Shown: positions 1 to 9,161 of the stretch, piece by piece
Numbering within the stretch: position 1 is the first letter of the stretch
Layout of the letters: each line of letters opens with the position of its first letter
Source: an uncultured Planctomycetaceae bacterium
GTDB taxonomy: Bacteria > Planctomycetota > Phycisphaerae > UBA1845 > UTPLA1
DNA length: 11,872 bases
Assembly: GCA_938008425.1 (NCBI GenBank)
Contig: CALLKH010000490.1
Span: 1-11,872 of the forward strand
Direction: 5' to 3'
Program-made: the position numbers and the translations under genes
Notes under the pieces: model-generated
The model's input: only the letters and a program-made list of their open reading frames with translations
Databases searched by the model: none
Told to the model about the DNA's origin: nothing

Positions 1-18
1 TAACCAGCCGGCCGCGAT

Positions 19-47
19 TCGCGAAGCCGCCCGCCCGCGGCTACAAT
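19..47 (+). promoter_or_regulatory. Possible sigma-70-like promoter for typA
   Basis: A TACAAT hexamer at 42-47 matches the -10 consensus at five of six positions. About 17-18 bases upstream only a poor -35 (TTCGCG near 18-23) is visible. Transcription would start near 54, giving a leader of about 40 bases before the typA ATG at 94. A short odd palindrome, CGCGA-T-TCGCG at 13-23, overlaps the -35 position and could bind a regulator. The spacing and -10 support the call; the -35 does not. Confidence 0.3.
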
Positions 48-93
48 GCCCGCTTGTTGAACATCACTGAGAATAGCACCCTGTTGGAACCCT

Positions 94-1914
<1,821 letters not shown>

Positions 1915-1952
1915 TCGCGCGGCGGTCCGCGGATTGAGGTCGGCGGCATAGC

Positions 1953-2738
1953 GTGAACATCGATGATGTCATCTCGGCGGTTCGCCGTTCGAATCGCGCC
2001 TGGTGGGAGCAGGTCTGCGAGTCGGAGTCGCTCGACTTCGGCGTCGCCTACACCGTTCCCGAGTTTCCGACGCTCGCCGAGGGCAACCAGCTTCGGGATG
2101 CGTGGATCGCCGATGCCGATCCCGAGACGGTCTATCAGCGGGCCGAGGCGTATTACCAGGAGCGCGGTCTCGTCTGTCGAATCTGGACGCCCGCGTCGGG
2201 TCAGGATGTTGATCCCGTTGACGCCCTGATGGCACGGCATGGCTGGGTTCGCTCCGATCTGCTCGCATTTGGACTTGTCAGCTGGGACGCCGCGCTGCCG
2301 GCGACGGAGCGTTCGGCGGACGGCGACGATGCGATTCGAATTCTTCCCGCCCGGGCCATGCGACGGGCCTATCGCGCGTTACTGGCCGGATCCTTCGACA
2401 ACGACGAACCCCGGATCGAATCCGGCATCGCACGGCTGGACGATTCCAATTTCGACGCCGTCATCGCACAGGTCGACGGCACGCCGGCCGGGCGCATCGC
2501 ATACTTCGAGGTCGGGGAGATCGCCCGCCTGGCCGATCTGCACCTCGTTCCGGGCTTCGAGGGCCGCGGTATCGAGCGCGAACTGATCGCGCACTTCCTG
2601 CAGATCGCGCGGCGACTTTCGCCGCGGCATATCGTGGCATGCGTGCCAGAGTCGGACGCCTCGGGGCGCGGGATGCTCGAGGCGAACGGTTTCGCGGTGG
2701 CCGGTTCGCTGCCGCGGTGGCTCAGAAACGCTGAGTAG
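1953..2738 (+). CDS. GNAT-family acetyltransferase-like protein
   Basis: A 261-residue soluble protein. The C-terminal half (about residues 125-258) looks like a GNAT fold: a beta-strand ending DLHLVP (from D195), the acetyl-CoA pyrophosphate-loop-like GFEGRGIE (around G204), a long helix, a strand IVACVP, and the late-GNAT element LEANGF. The usual Arg/Gln at the start of the R-G-x-G loop is Glu here. The N-terminal half (tryptophan- and acid-rich) matches nothing I recognise and may bind substrate. The start is GTG1953; GAGGT at 1936-1940 is a possible ribosome-binding site at a rather long spacing of 12. The 38-base gap after typA holds only a small 5-bp hairpin (1918-1931), so cotranscription with typA is likely. 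The substrate is unknown; protein N-acetylation or small-molecule modification are both possible. Confidence 0.7.
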   Translation: MNIDDVISAVRRSNRAWWEQVCESESLDFGVAYTVPEFPTLAEGNQLRDAWIADADPETVYQRAEAYYQERGLVCRIWTPASGQDVDPVDALMARHGWVRSDLLAFGLVSWDAALPATERSADGDDAIRILPARAMRRAYRALLAGSFDNDEPRIESGIARLDDSNFDAVIAQVDGTPAGRIAYFEVGEIARLADLHLVPGFEGRGIERELIAHFLQIARRLSPRHIVACVPESDASGRGMLEANGFAVAGSLPRWLRNAE

Positions 2739-2999
2739 ATCGGGAATTACGACCGGGGTTCGAACCGATTCGCATCATCGATGATTTGGGGTTGCGGCCG
2801 TACGGCCTTTCGCACCCGGTTCGGCCTCGAATCGGGATATTCCGCACTTGTCGCAACTTTGCCTGCCATCGCGGGTTATGCCGATTTTCAGGGTATGAAT
2901 GCGATACCCCGAGCCAGCGGTGACAGGCCTGATTTCCGATCTCGAATCCAGCGACGAAATCGTCGACAGAATCTGCGCTGCGCTCGATTGTCGGGCTGG
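2739..2999. other. Intergenic region rich in palindromes
   Basis: This 261-base stretch separates the GNAT gene from the giant exported-protein gene. It holds three perfect even palindromes in about 50 bases: GGTTCGAACC (2757-2766), ATCATCGATGAT (2774-2785) and GGCCGTACGGCC (2796-2807). These are followed by a 9-bp hairpin (2815-2836) and a smaller hairpin, GGGTAT/ATACCC with a 7-base loop (2891-2909). The frame of the giant gene stays open through here from an ATG at 2781, but the translation is arginine-rich, lacks a signal peptide and looks non-coding. I found no convincing promoter, though one must lie here or upstream of typA. Confidence 0.6.
2815..2836 (+). terminator. Strong hairpin, possible transcription terminator for the typA unit
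   Basis: CCCGGTTCG (2815-2823) pairs with CGAATCGGG (2828-2836) around a GCCT loop: nine pairs including one G-U. It lies about 80 bases past the GNAT stop codon. It has no following T-run, so it is not a textbook intrinsic terminator; it could equally be an RNA-stabilising or protein-binding hairpin. Confidence 0.3.
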
Positions 3000-5900
3000 A
3001 TGAAACTGGAACGCGCTGATTGTTCGTCCACGCTTGCTCCCCTTCGTCACCAGCACCCCAACCCTCTCCCGTCGAGGGAGAGGGAGCAAAGGGCCGCTTC
3101 TGCGTTTCGCGCGCCGGCGTACCCGGTTCTCGTTTGCCGACTGGCTGTCTTCGCGATACTGCTTCTCGCTTCGCCGATTTCGGCGGCGACTATTGGTGTA
3201 CTTCAACTGGCCGACAACCGGCAGTTTCCCAATCTTAGCCTGCTCGATCCTGCCATGGCCGCGGCACGGAACGCGCTGACGGCCGACGGCCACACCGTTT
3301 CCGCCGTCACGTCGCTTTCCGCCGCGGATCTGACCGGCGTGGACATTCTCTGGCTGCCGCTGCTCGACTCTGAGGCGTTCTACACCCAGGCCGAGCGCGA
3401 TGTGATCGACGCCTACTTGAACGGTGGCGGGCGGCTCTTCTGGATCGGCGATGCGGGGATTTACAACCTCGGCGACGATTCGCTGCTCAGCATCTTCGGC
3501 GTCACGAAGCTTTCCGGCACTTACGACACCGACGGCCCAGTGTTGGCTGCGGCGACACATCCGGTCAAATCGGGGCCGCATGGCACCTCGGCGGGCGTGG
3601 TCGCGGTCAGCGCGACGTTCGGGCTTATGGATCTTGCCAATGCGAGTGCACCGACGACGGCACTCTACACGGATTCCGCAGGGCCGGGTGCGTTCATCGC
3701 GCTGGTGGAGAGAACACCCGGCGCGGCGGCGGGGCGGGCGGCGCTGGTCTGCGATTCCGCGATCTTCGCCGACGCCCTGGATGAAGGCGCCGGGCATCGG
3801 ACGCTGCTTCGAAATCTCGTCGCGTGGCTTGCAAGGCGGCCGGGGTATACGCCGTCGGGTTCGGCGGTTTCGACCGGTGACATTTCCGGCGCGGGGTCGG
3901 CGTTTCCGGCGGTAAAGGTCACACTCTCGCAGACCACCTCCACCGGCTTCACGACAGTCACGCCGCTCGCGGGCGGCGCGGCGCAGTGCGATTTCTCCGT
4001 CGCGCCTTTTACCGGGCTGGCCGATCGCTATGTCGGCTTCGGATTCCAGATCGCCACGACGGCCGGACTCGGCGCAAGTCCGACCGCGACGATCACCGTC
4101 ACCTACGACGAGGCCGCATTCGTCGCCGGCGGGTTTCGCGACGAAGCCGCGGTGCAACTTTTTCGCTACGACAGCGCAATCGGATCGGCCGTTCAGATCA
4201 CGACGGGGCGCGACCTCACTGCGAACACGCTGACCGGCAGCGCCGGCGGACTCGGCTTCTACCTGGTGGGCGTCGTCCTGAATCCGGCCGACTGCGATGC
4301 GAACGGCGTGCCCGACGCATGCGAGATCGAAGCGGAGAGCCTCGCCGCCGGCGGACCGTTCTACTGCGTGGCCGACTGCGATTCGGACTGCAATGAGAAC
4401 GGCATTCCCGATGCGTGCGACGTTCGCACGCGGTATCTTCACAACTCGCCGACGATGACGCCGATCGGCGTCGGTGCACCGAAGACGCACATCGTCACCG
4501 GCGTGCCGCGGGCCGTTTCCGACGTGACCCTTCAGTTCTTCGCCCGCGGCGACTTCAGCGCAACCTCGGAGTATTTGACGGTTCAGTTGAATGGCGCCGC
4601 GCTCGGGCGCGTGTTTGAAACCGGCGCGGGGGCCGACTGCCCGGCGACGCCGATCACCGGCTCGCTCGTTGTGTCCAAGACGCAGTTCAACACGCTCGTG
4701 AGCGGCGGCGACGCGACAATCGTCATGACGGCCTCCGCGGCGGTCGATCCGAATCTCTGTTCGCCGCCGTCGTCGATCTCGGTTCGGCTGGACTACGAGG
4801 CCGAGAGCGTCGGCGCCGATTGCAATTCGAACGGCATTCCCGACGACTGCGAGACCAGCGCCGACTGCAACGGCAACGGCCAGCGCGACATCTGCGAGAT
4901 CGCGTCGGGCGCTGCGCAGGACTGCGACGGGAACGGCGTGCCGGACGCGTGCGACATCTCCTCGGGCGCGGCGGAGGATTGCAACGGCAACGAAATCCCG
5001 GATGGCTGCGAGCCGGATGCGCGCTTGACGATGGTGCGCTCGCCGGTCGAGGGTGGTTCGGTGCAGCCGATCGGCGCGGCGGATTATGAACTGTGTTCCT
5101 CGCCGACGATCACCGCCACGCCCGCGGCAGGCTACTGCTTCACCGGCTGGACGGTGAGTGCCGGCGCGCCGCCCGCGAATCCGTCGGCCGCCACGACCAC
5201 GATTCCGGCCGACTTCAGCAAGACGGTGACGGCCAATTTCACGAAGATCATCACCGCGCAGCCTGTGCAGAAACTCGGCTGTCCGGGCGGCAGCGTCACG
5301 TTTACGGTGACGGTCGATCCGGCGCTGGCCGGGCAGGCGGCCTATCAGTGGCGTCGCGACGGCGTCAACGTGTCCGGCGCGAGCTATTCGGGCGCAAACG
5401 CCGCTCAGCTCGTGATCAGCCCGGTGAACACAGGCACGGTCGGCGCGTATGACTGCGTTGTGACGCTGCCCTGCGGAACGGTCACGTCGCAATCGGCCGC
5501 TCTGGGTATCGGCGGCGATACGACGCTCACCACGGATCTCCCGCCGACGACCACGGTCTGCACCGGCCAGACGGCCACACTGACTGTAGCGGCGACGGGC
5601 GTCGAGCTCACTTATCGCTGGCAGAAGCACGACGGCGGCGATTTTGCCGACATGACGGCCGGTCCGGGCGTTTCCGGCGTCTCGGGTCCGCAACTCGTCA
5701 TGACCGGCGCGCAGGCCTCTACGGCCGGGCAATATCGGTGCAAGGTGAGCGGCACCTGTGGCGGTGAGGTGATCTCGGCGGTGACGACGGTGGTCGTCGC
5801 CGCGCCGCCGGTGATTACGGCCTCGGGCGCGTCGCAGACGCTGTGCGAAGACGAGGTGTTCGTCACGTCGGTGACGGCGACCGGCGCCAATCTCGTTTAC

Positions 5901-8900
5901 GAGTGGTGGTTCTCAAGCGGCGGCAACTGGCGGGCGCTCACGGCGTCGGATGCCGGTGTGACCGGATTCAATACGCCGACGCTGACGATTCAGCCGGCTT
6001 TGCCCGCGCATACGGGTTCCTATCGCTGCATCGTCTCGGGCAACTGCACGCCGCACGCCCAGTCGGACACCGTGCCGCTCACCGTTCGCGCGAAGACGCG
6101 GCTTCTGACGCAGCCGACGGGCGCGACCAAGTGCCCGGGGAATTCGACGAGCTTCACGGTGGTGGCGACCGGAACGAACATCGCCTATCAGTGGCAATTC
6201 GACGGCGGCGGCGGATTCGGCAATCTGACGTCATCGTCATTCGGCGTGTCGGGATTTAACTCGGCGACGCTGTCGATTCCCAGCGTCGGCGCGATTCACG
6301 CCGGGCAGTATCGCTGCGTCATCACCGGTGACTGCGGCGCGACCGTCAATTCCGATTCGGCGCTGCTGTCGGTCACGAGCGTGACGACGATTTCGAATGC
6401 CTCGGCGCCGGCCGATACCGCAAGCTGCCCCGGCGGCCGGGTGGTCTTCGCCGTCGAGGCGACCGGCAGCGGGCTGACCTACCAGTGGCAGGCGAATACG
6501 GGACCGGCGTTTCTGAACCTGGTCGACGGGCCGAAGATCAGCGGCGCCCGATCGGCCACGCTGGTGATGACCGGCGTCGCCGCGACCGATGCCGGCCGCT
6601 ACCAGTGCGTCGTCGCCGGCGCGTGCGGCTCGGCGCAGGTCAGCCGCGCGGCACTGCTGTCGATCACGAGCGGCGTTTGCGACTGCAATTCCAACAGCGT
6701 ATCCGACGCCGACGACATCGTGACGGGCTACAGCGTCGACTGCAACGCCAACGGCATTCCGGATGAGTGCGAACTCACCTCGACCAACCCCGCACCGGGC
6801 GGGCCGTTCTTCTGCACGGTCGGTTGCCTGGCTGATTGCAACGAGAACGGCATTCCCGACAGTTGCGATATCTCCGCGGGCTTCAGCACAGACTGTAACG
6901 CCAACGGCCAGCCCGACGAGTGCGAGGCCGGCGGCGGCGGCGGCGGCGGACTGGACTGCAATTCGAACGGCGTACCCGACGCGTGCGACATCGCCAGCGG
7001 CATCAGCCCGGACTGCAACAAGAACGGTGTTCCCGATGAATGCGAAGCGCCTTACGTTGTTGACGCCGGGCCGGATGTCGTCCGCTGCGCCGGCATGACG
7101 ACGGTGACGCTCGGCGGCGCGACGGTCGCCTCGGGTTCCCGGTCGCCGTATCAGTACCAGTGGAGCATTCTGAGCGGCCCGTCGGGCGCCACGCTTCAGA
7201 CGCCGACGAGCATGCGGCCGATCTTTCATGCCACGCAGGCCGGCGACTATGTGGTTCAGCTTCGCGTTTCGGACGCCACGGTGCCGCCGTGCGTGAAGAC
7301 CGACACGGTGAACATTCAGGTGTACGCGATGACAGTCGACGCGGGGCCGGCGATGTCGGTCGGCGTCGGCCGCGAGAGTCCGGCGATGTCGCCGATGATC
7401 ACCGGCGCGTCCGGTTCGATCTCATACGCGTGGACGATCCTGCCCGGCTCGCCAAGCGTGGATGTGTCACAGTTCACCGGGGGCGGCGCGGCGACGGCCA
7501 ATCCGACCTTTACACCCACGACGCCCGGCCGATACACGCTCAAGCTGACCGCGAGCGATTCGAACAATCCAGTTGCCTGCGAAGTCTCGGATACGCTCAC
7601 GCTCGACTCGGTGCTGATGACCATGGCCGTGCCGGCGGACTTCGCCATGTGCGCCGGCGGTGAATCCGCGCCGCTGGCGGCGGCGATCACGTCGCCGGGC
7701 GTCGCGCCATACAGCTATGCGTGGACGATCGAACCGGGAAGCCCGAGTGTGTCGATCTCGCAGTTTGTCGGCACTGCAGCGGGCTCGATTCAGCCGAAGT
7801 TCCGCCCCGCGTCCACGGGGCTTTATACGCTGCGCCTGACGATCACCGACGCCAGCACGCCGCCCGCGACGCAGACCGCGACGATGCGCGTGGGCGTCGG
7901 CGGCATGACGGTCTCGATTCCCGATGAGATCGCGCTGTGCGCCAGCGCCCAGGGCATCACGCTGCCGCGGCCGAACATCGTGGGCGGTGTCGATCCGGTG
8001 ACCTTCAACTGGACGCTCGAACCCGGCTCGCCGAGCAATGACCCGGGGCAGTTTTCCGGTGAAACGGCTTACAGCGCGGAGTGGGTCTTCTCGCCCCGCG
8101 CGGCCGGAAGTTATCGCCTTCGCCTGACGTCGACCGATTCGGCCTCGCCGCCGTGCATTCGAACCAACGAGTTGATCGTCCGATCGACGGCGATGTCGAT
8201 CAACGCCGGCGCGGACTTCGTGACGCAGGCGTTCCATGCATCGCAGCCGCTCGGCGCGCTGCCGCTGGTGGCCGGCGGCGGATCAAACATGCGGTACGAA
8301 TGGCGGATCCTGTCGGGGCCGTCGACCAAGAAGTCGCAGCTTTCGTCAAGCACCGTCGCACGGCCGGTGTTCACGCCGTCTGACGTGGGCATGTATGCCA
8401 TCGAGGTGACAGCGACCGATGAGGACGCGGCATGCTCGGTGACCGATGTCGTCGCTGTTGAGGCGATCACGGCCAGCCGAGCCCTGCCGGCCAACGCGGA
8501 GGGTCGGGTGTTTATTTCACTGCGAATCGATGAGCCGCACACCGCGGCGGAGATTCGAATCGCGGGCGCGGCGCCAAACGTCGATTTCACCGGGGAGATT
8601 CGCAATGCGGGTGGGGCCGCTCGATTCGAGGGTCTGCAGCCCGAGGTGGCGATCGGCCGTCGATTGACCCTCGCCACCGATGCCGGAAAGGGAGAGTTCG
8701 TCGCCCTGGTCGGCATGATGTTCAGCCTTAATGAGTTGGACGGATCCGATCCCGAGACCGTCGTGATCAACGCTTGGGACGGGGCGAACGAGCTATGGCG
8801 ACCGGCCGTCGGCGGATCGGTGGAGGCGGCGACTCATCCACTGCGGCCGACGAAGTCCGATGTGGGGCGACGGGGGTGGGAGAAACTCCCCGCGGTCGGG

Positions 8901-9161
8901 CCGAATGTCTATTTCGCGTGGGCGGTGGTGGATTTCGAGGGTGATTTCGCACTCGGTCGCCCCGCAGCCGGCGTCGGAACGTTCAATCCCGACGGCAATG
9001 ACCCCGGCGACGGGCCTTCGCCGATCGGCGGACCGCCATCGGTCGGCGGCATGTGCGGCGTGGGGGCTGGCGCTGCGTTTCTGCCGCTCCTCGGCATCGG
9101 CCTGATTCAGAGGCGGGCTGTCCGAAAACGACGTTCGAGCCGGCGGACACAGATTCTCTGA
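3000..9161 (+). CDS. Giant exported modular protein with GATase-like, Ig, PKD and Ca-loop-like repeats and a C-terminal sorting tail
   Basis: About 2,053 residues from ATG3000; function unknown. Seen in order: a hydrophobic signal segment (about 48-62, possible cleavage after ISA); a GATase/ThuA-like domain (63-281) with an IGDAG turn and no nucleophile Cys; a beta domain (282-430); Cys/Asp repeat block 1 (431-475); a beta domain (476-606); repeat block 2 (607-672); an InlB-B-like domain with GYCFTGW (675-750); five Ig-like domains (751-1226); repeat block 3 (1228-1350); five PKD-like domains (1353-1823); a C-terminal domain (1824-2017); and a Cys-Gly, hydrophobic, Arg-rich tail (2018-2053). 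Inference: a cell-surface adhesive or structural protein. The start is uncertain. No ATG, GTG or TTG lies in frame between 3000 and the signal segment, so the n-region is unusually long and includes a translated palindromic repeat (3062-3084). Upstream in-frame ATGs at 2781 and 2895 are less likely. Confidence 0.85.
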   Translation: MKLERADCSSTLAPLRHQHPNPLPSREREQRAASAFRAPAYPVLVCRLAVFAILLLASPISAATIGVLQLADNRQFPNLSLLDPAMAAARNALTADGHTVSAVTSLSAADLTGVDILWLPLLDSEAFYTQAERDVIDAYLNGGGRLFWIGDAGIYNLGDDSLLSIFGVTKLSGTYDTDGPVLAAATHPVKSGPHGTSAGVVAVSATFGLMDLANASAPTTALYTDSAGPGAFIALVERTPGAAAGRAALVCDSAIFADALDEGAGHRTLLRNLVAWLARRPGYTPSGSAVSTGDISGAGSAFPAVKVTLSQTTSTGFTTVTPLAGGAAQCDFSVAPFTGLADRYVGFGFQIATTAGLGASPTATITVTYDEAAFVAGGFRDEAAVQLFRYDSAIGSAVQITTGRDLTANTLTGSAGGLGFYLVGVVLNPADCDANGVPDACEIEAESLAAGGPFYCVADCDSDCNENGIPDACDVRTRYLHNSPTMTPIGVGAPKTHIVTGVPRAVSDVTLQFFARGDFSATSEYLTVQLNGAALGRVFETGAGADCPATPITGSLVVSKTQFNTLVSGGDATIVMTASAAVDPNLCSPPSSISVRLDYEAESVGADCNSNGIPDDCETSADCNGNGQRDICEIASGAAQDCDGNGVPDACDISSGAAEDCNGNEIPDGCEPDARLTMVRSPVEGGSVQPIGAADYELCSSPTITATPAAGYCFTGWTVSAGAPPANPSAATTTIPADFSKTVTANFTKIITAQPVQKLGCPGGSVTFTVTVDPALAGQAAYQWRRDGVNVSGASYSGANAAQLVISPVNTGTVGAYDCVVTLPCGTVTSQSAALGIGGDTTLTTDLPPTTTVCTGQTATLTVAATGVELTYRWQKHDGGDFADMTAGPGVSGVSGPQLVMTGAQASTAGQYRCKVSGTCGGEVISAVTTVVVAAPPVITASGASQTLCEDEVFVTSVTATGANLVYEWWFSSGGNWRALTASDAGVTGFNTPTLTIQPALPAHTGSYRCIVSGNCTPHAQSDTVPLTVRAKTRLLTQPTGATKCPGNSTSFTVVATGTNIAYQWQFDGGGGFGNLTSSSFGVSGFNSATLSIPSVGAIHAGQYRCVITGDCGATVNSDSALLSVTSVTTISNASAPADTASCPGGRVVFAVEATGSGLTYQWQANTGPAFLNLVDGPKISGARSATLVMTGVAATDAGRYQCVVAGACGSAQVSRAALLSITSGVCDCNSNSVSDADDIVTGYSVDCNANGIPDECELTSTNPAPGGPFFCTVGCLADCNENGIPDSCDISAGFSTDCNANGQPDECEAGGGGGGGLDCNSNGVPDACDIASGISPDCNKNGVPDECEAPYVVDAGPDVVRCAGMTTVTLGGATVASGSRSPYQYQWSILSGPSGATLQTPTSMRPIFHATQAGDYVVQLRVSDATVPPCVKTDTVNIQVYAMTVDAGPAMSVGVGRESPAMSPMITGASGSISYAWTILPGSPSVDVSQFTGGGAATANPTFTPTTPGRYTLKLTASDSNNPVACEVSDTLTLDSVLMTMAVPADFAMCAGGESAPLAAAITSPGVAPYSYAWTIEPGSPSVSISQFVGTAAGSIQPKFRPASTGLYTLRLTITDASTPPATQTATMRVGVGGMTVSIPDEIALCASAQGITLPRPNIVGGVDPVTFNWTLEPGSPSNDPGQFSGETAYSAEWVFSPRAAGSYRLRLTSTDSASPPCIRTNELIVRSTAMSINAGADFVTQAFHASQPLGALPLVAGGGSNMRYEWRILSGPSTKKSQLSSSTVARPVFTPSDVGMYAIEVTATDEDAACSVTDVVAVEAITASRALPANAEGRVFISLRIDEPHTAAEIRIAGAAPNVDFTGEIRNAGGAARFEGLQPEVAIGRRLTLATDAGKGEFVALVGMMFSLNELDGSDPETVVINAWDGANELWRPAVGGSVEAATHPLRPTKSDVGRRGWEKLPAVGPNVYFAWAVVDFEGDFALGRPAAGVGTFNPDGNDPGDGPSPIGGPPSVGGMCGVGAGAAFLPLLGIGLIQRRAVRKRRSSRRTQIL
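3062..3084. repeat. Dispersed-type palindromic element (CCCTCTCCC / GGGAGAGGG)
   Basis: CCCTCTCCC (3062-3070) and GGGAGAGGG (3076-3084) form a perfect 9-bp stem with loop GTCGA. Together with the flanking CACCCCAA just upstream and AGC just downstream, this matches a well-known kind of GC-rich palindrome scattered between genes in many bacterial genomes. An alternative outer pairing, TTGCTCCC (3034-3041) with GGGAGCAA (3082-3089), competes with the main stem. Read in the frame of the giant protein it encodes HPNPLPSRERE, a familiar artefact-like peptide from such elements. Only this one copy is in the window. Confidence 0.7.
4290..4424 (+). repeat. Cys/Asp repeat block 1 (two copies)
   Basis: Two 13-residue copies within the giant protein: DCDANGVPDACEI (4290-4328) and DCNENGIPDACDV (4386-4424), with a Cys-containing spacer. 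Acidic residues at positions 1, 3, 9 and 12 and N-G at 5-6 resemble the calcium loops of thrombospondin type 3 repeats (DxDxDGxGDxCD). The Cys at positions 2 and 11 suggest disulfides. Confidence 0.8.
4818..5015 (+). repeat. Cys/Asp repeat block 2 (four copies)
   Basis: Four close copies start at 4818 (DCNSNGIPDDCET), 4863 (DCNGNGQRDICEI), 4920 (DCDGNGVPDACDI) and 4977 (DCNGNEIPDGCEP). Copies 2-4 are 19 codons apart and separated by short A/S/G-rich linkers such as ASGAAQ and SSGAAE. Copy 2 has Arg for the usual Pro, and copy 4 has Glu for the loop Gly. Confidence 0.85.
5250..6677 (+). repeat. Array of five Ig-like domains
   Basis: Five tandem beta-sandwich units begin near 5250, 5517, 5805, 6093 and 6381. 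Each has an early Cys (CPGG, CTGQ, CEDE, CPGN, CPGG), a core Trp in Y-x-W, and a late Y-x-C (for example YRCKVSG at the Cys codon 5739, then 6027, 6315 and 6606). The late Cys codons are 288, 288 and 291 bases apart, so the unit is about 96 residues. Sequence divergence between units is high, so duplication is old. This arrangement is typical of extracellular bacterial Ig domains with a core disulfide. Confidence 0.8.
6681..7049 (+). repeat. Cys/Asp repeat block 3 (six copies, first degenerate, with poly-Gly)
   Basis: Copies start at 6681 (DCNSNSVSDADDI, degenerate: loop Gly and second Cys lost), 6738 (DCNANGIPDECEL), 6834 (DCNENGIPDSCDI), 6891 (DCNANGQPDECEA), 6954 (DCNSNGVPDACDI) and 7011 (DCNKNGVPDECEA). 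A run of seven glycines (6930-6950, six GGC plus GGA) separates copies 4 and 5 and is a likely slippage-prone site. The block sits between the Ig and PKD arrays like a hinge or spacer. Confidence 0.85.
7056..8468 (+). repeat. Array of five PKD-like domains
   Basis: Units begin near 7056, 7332, 7620, 7908 and 8196. Each starts with a DAG-like or similar strand, has a core Y/F-x-W-x-I/L (Trp codons at 7161, 7431, 7722, 8010 and 8301), and ends with G-x-Y-x-L/I/V-x-(L/V)-T/S-x-(S/T)-D. Units 2-4 share a P-G-S-P-S segment after the Trp, while units 1 and 5 share ILSGPS. This suggests the middle three arose by internal duplication. The core Trp spacing is about 96-97 residues for units 2-5 and 90 for units 1-2. 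Confidence 0.75.
9051..9158 (+). other. C-terminal Cys-Gly / hydrophobic / Arg-rich sorting-like tail
   Basis: The last 36 residues of the giant protein run Gly/Pro-rich linker, then MCGVGAG, a hydrophobic stretch AAFLPLLGIGLI, then QRRAVRKRR. This is the organisation of known C-terminal sorting tags, most like the MYXO-CTERM (GC, transmembrane, RRR) type. It implies anchoring or processing at the envelope. The hydrophobic part is short (about 17-19 residues counting the Gly/Ala positions). Confidence 0.6.

Noticed and set aside
2757..2766. GGTTCGAACC resembles a tRNA T-arm
   Set aside because: No acceptor stem, anticodon arm or CCA could be fitted around it, so it is treated as a palindrome only.
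2853..2880. GCAACTT, similar to an ECF -35, upstream of the giant gene
   Set aside because: No -10 resembling GTCTAA or the sigma operon's ATCTGA is found at the right spacing, so control by the local sigma factor is not supported.
2775..5732. Open frame of 985 codons on the - strand opposite the giant gene
   Set aside because: It is very Arg-rich with no recognisable domain, and the + strand here has a signal peptide and clear Ig and repeat modules. It is a composition artefact.
3062..7049. Repeats considered as a CRISPR array
   Set aside because: The repeated DNA is in frame, codes for a degenerate protein motif with varying third bases, and is irregularly spaced. No identical direct repeats with unique spacers exist.
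6237..8237. Further - strand frames (330 and 256 codons) under the repeat arrays
   Set aside because: Their apparent internal repeats simply mirror the + strand repeats in the complementary frame.
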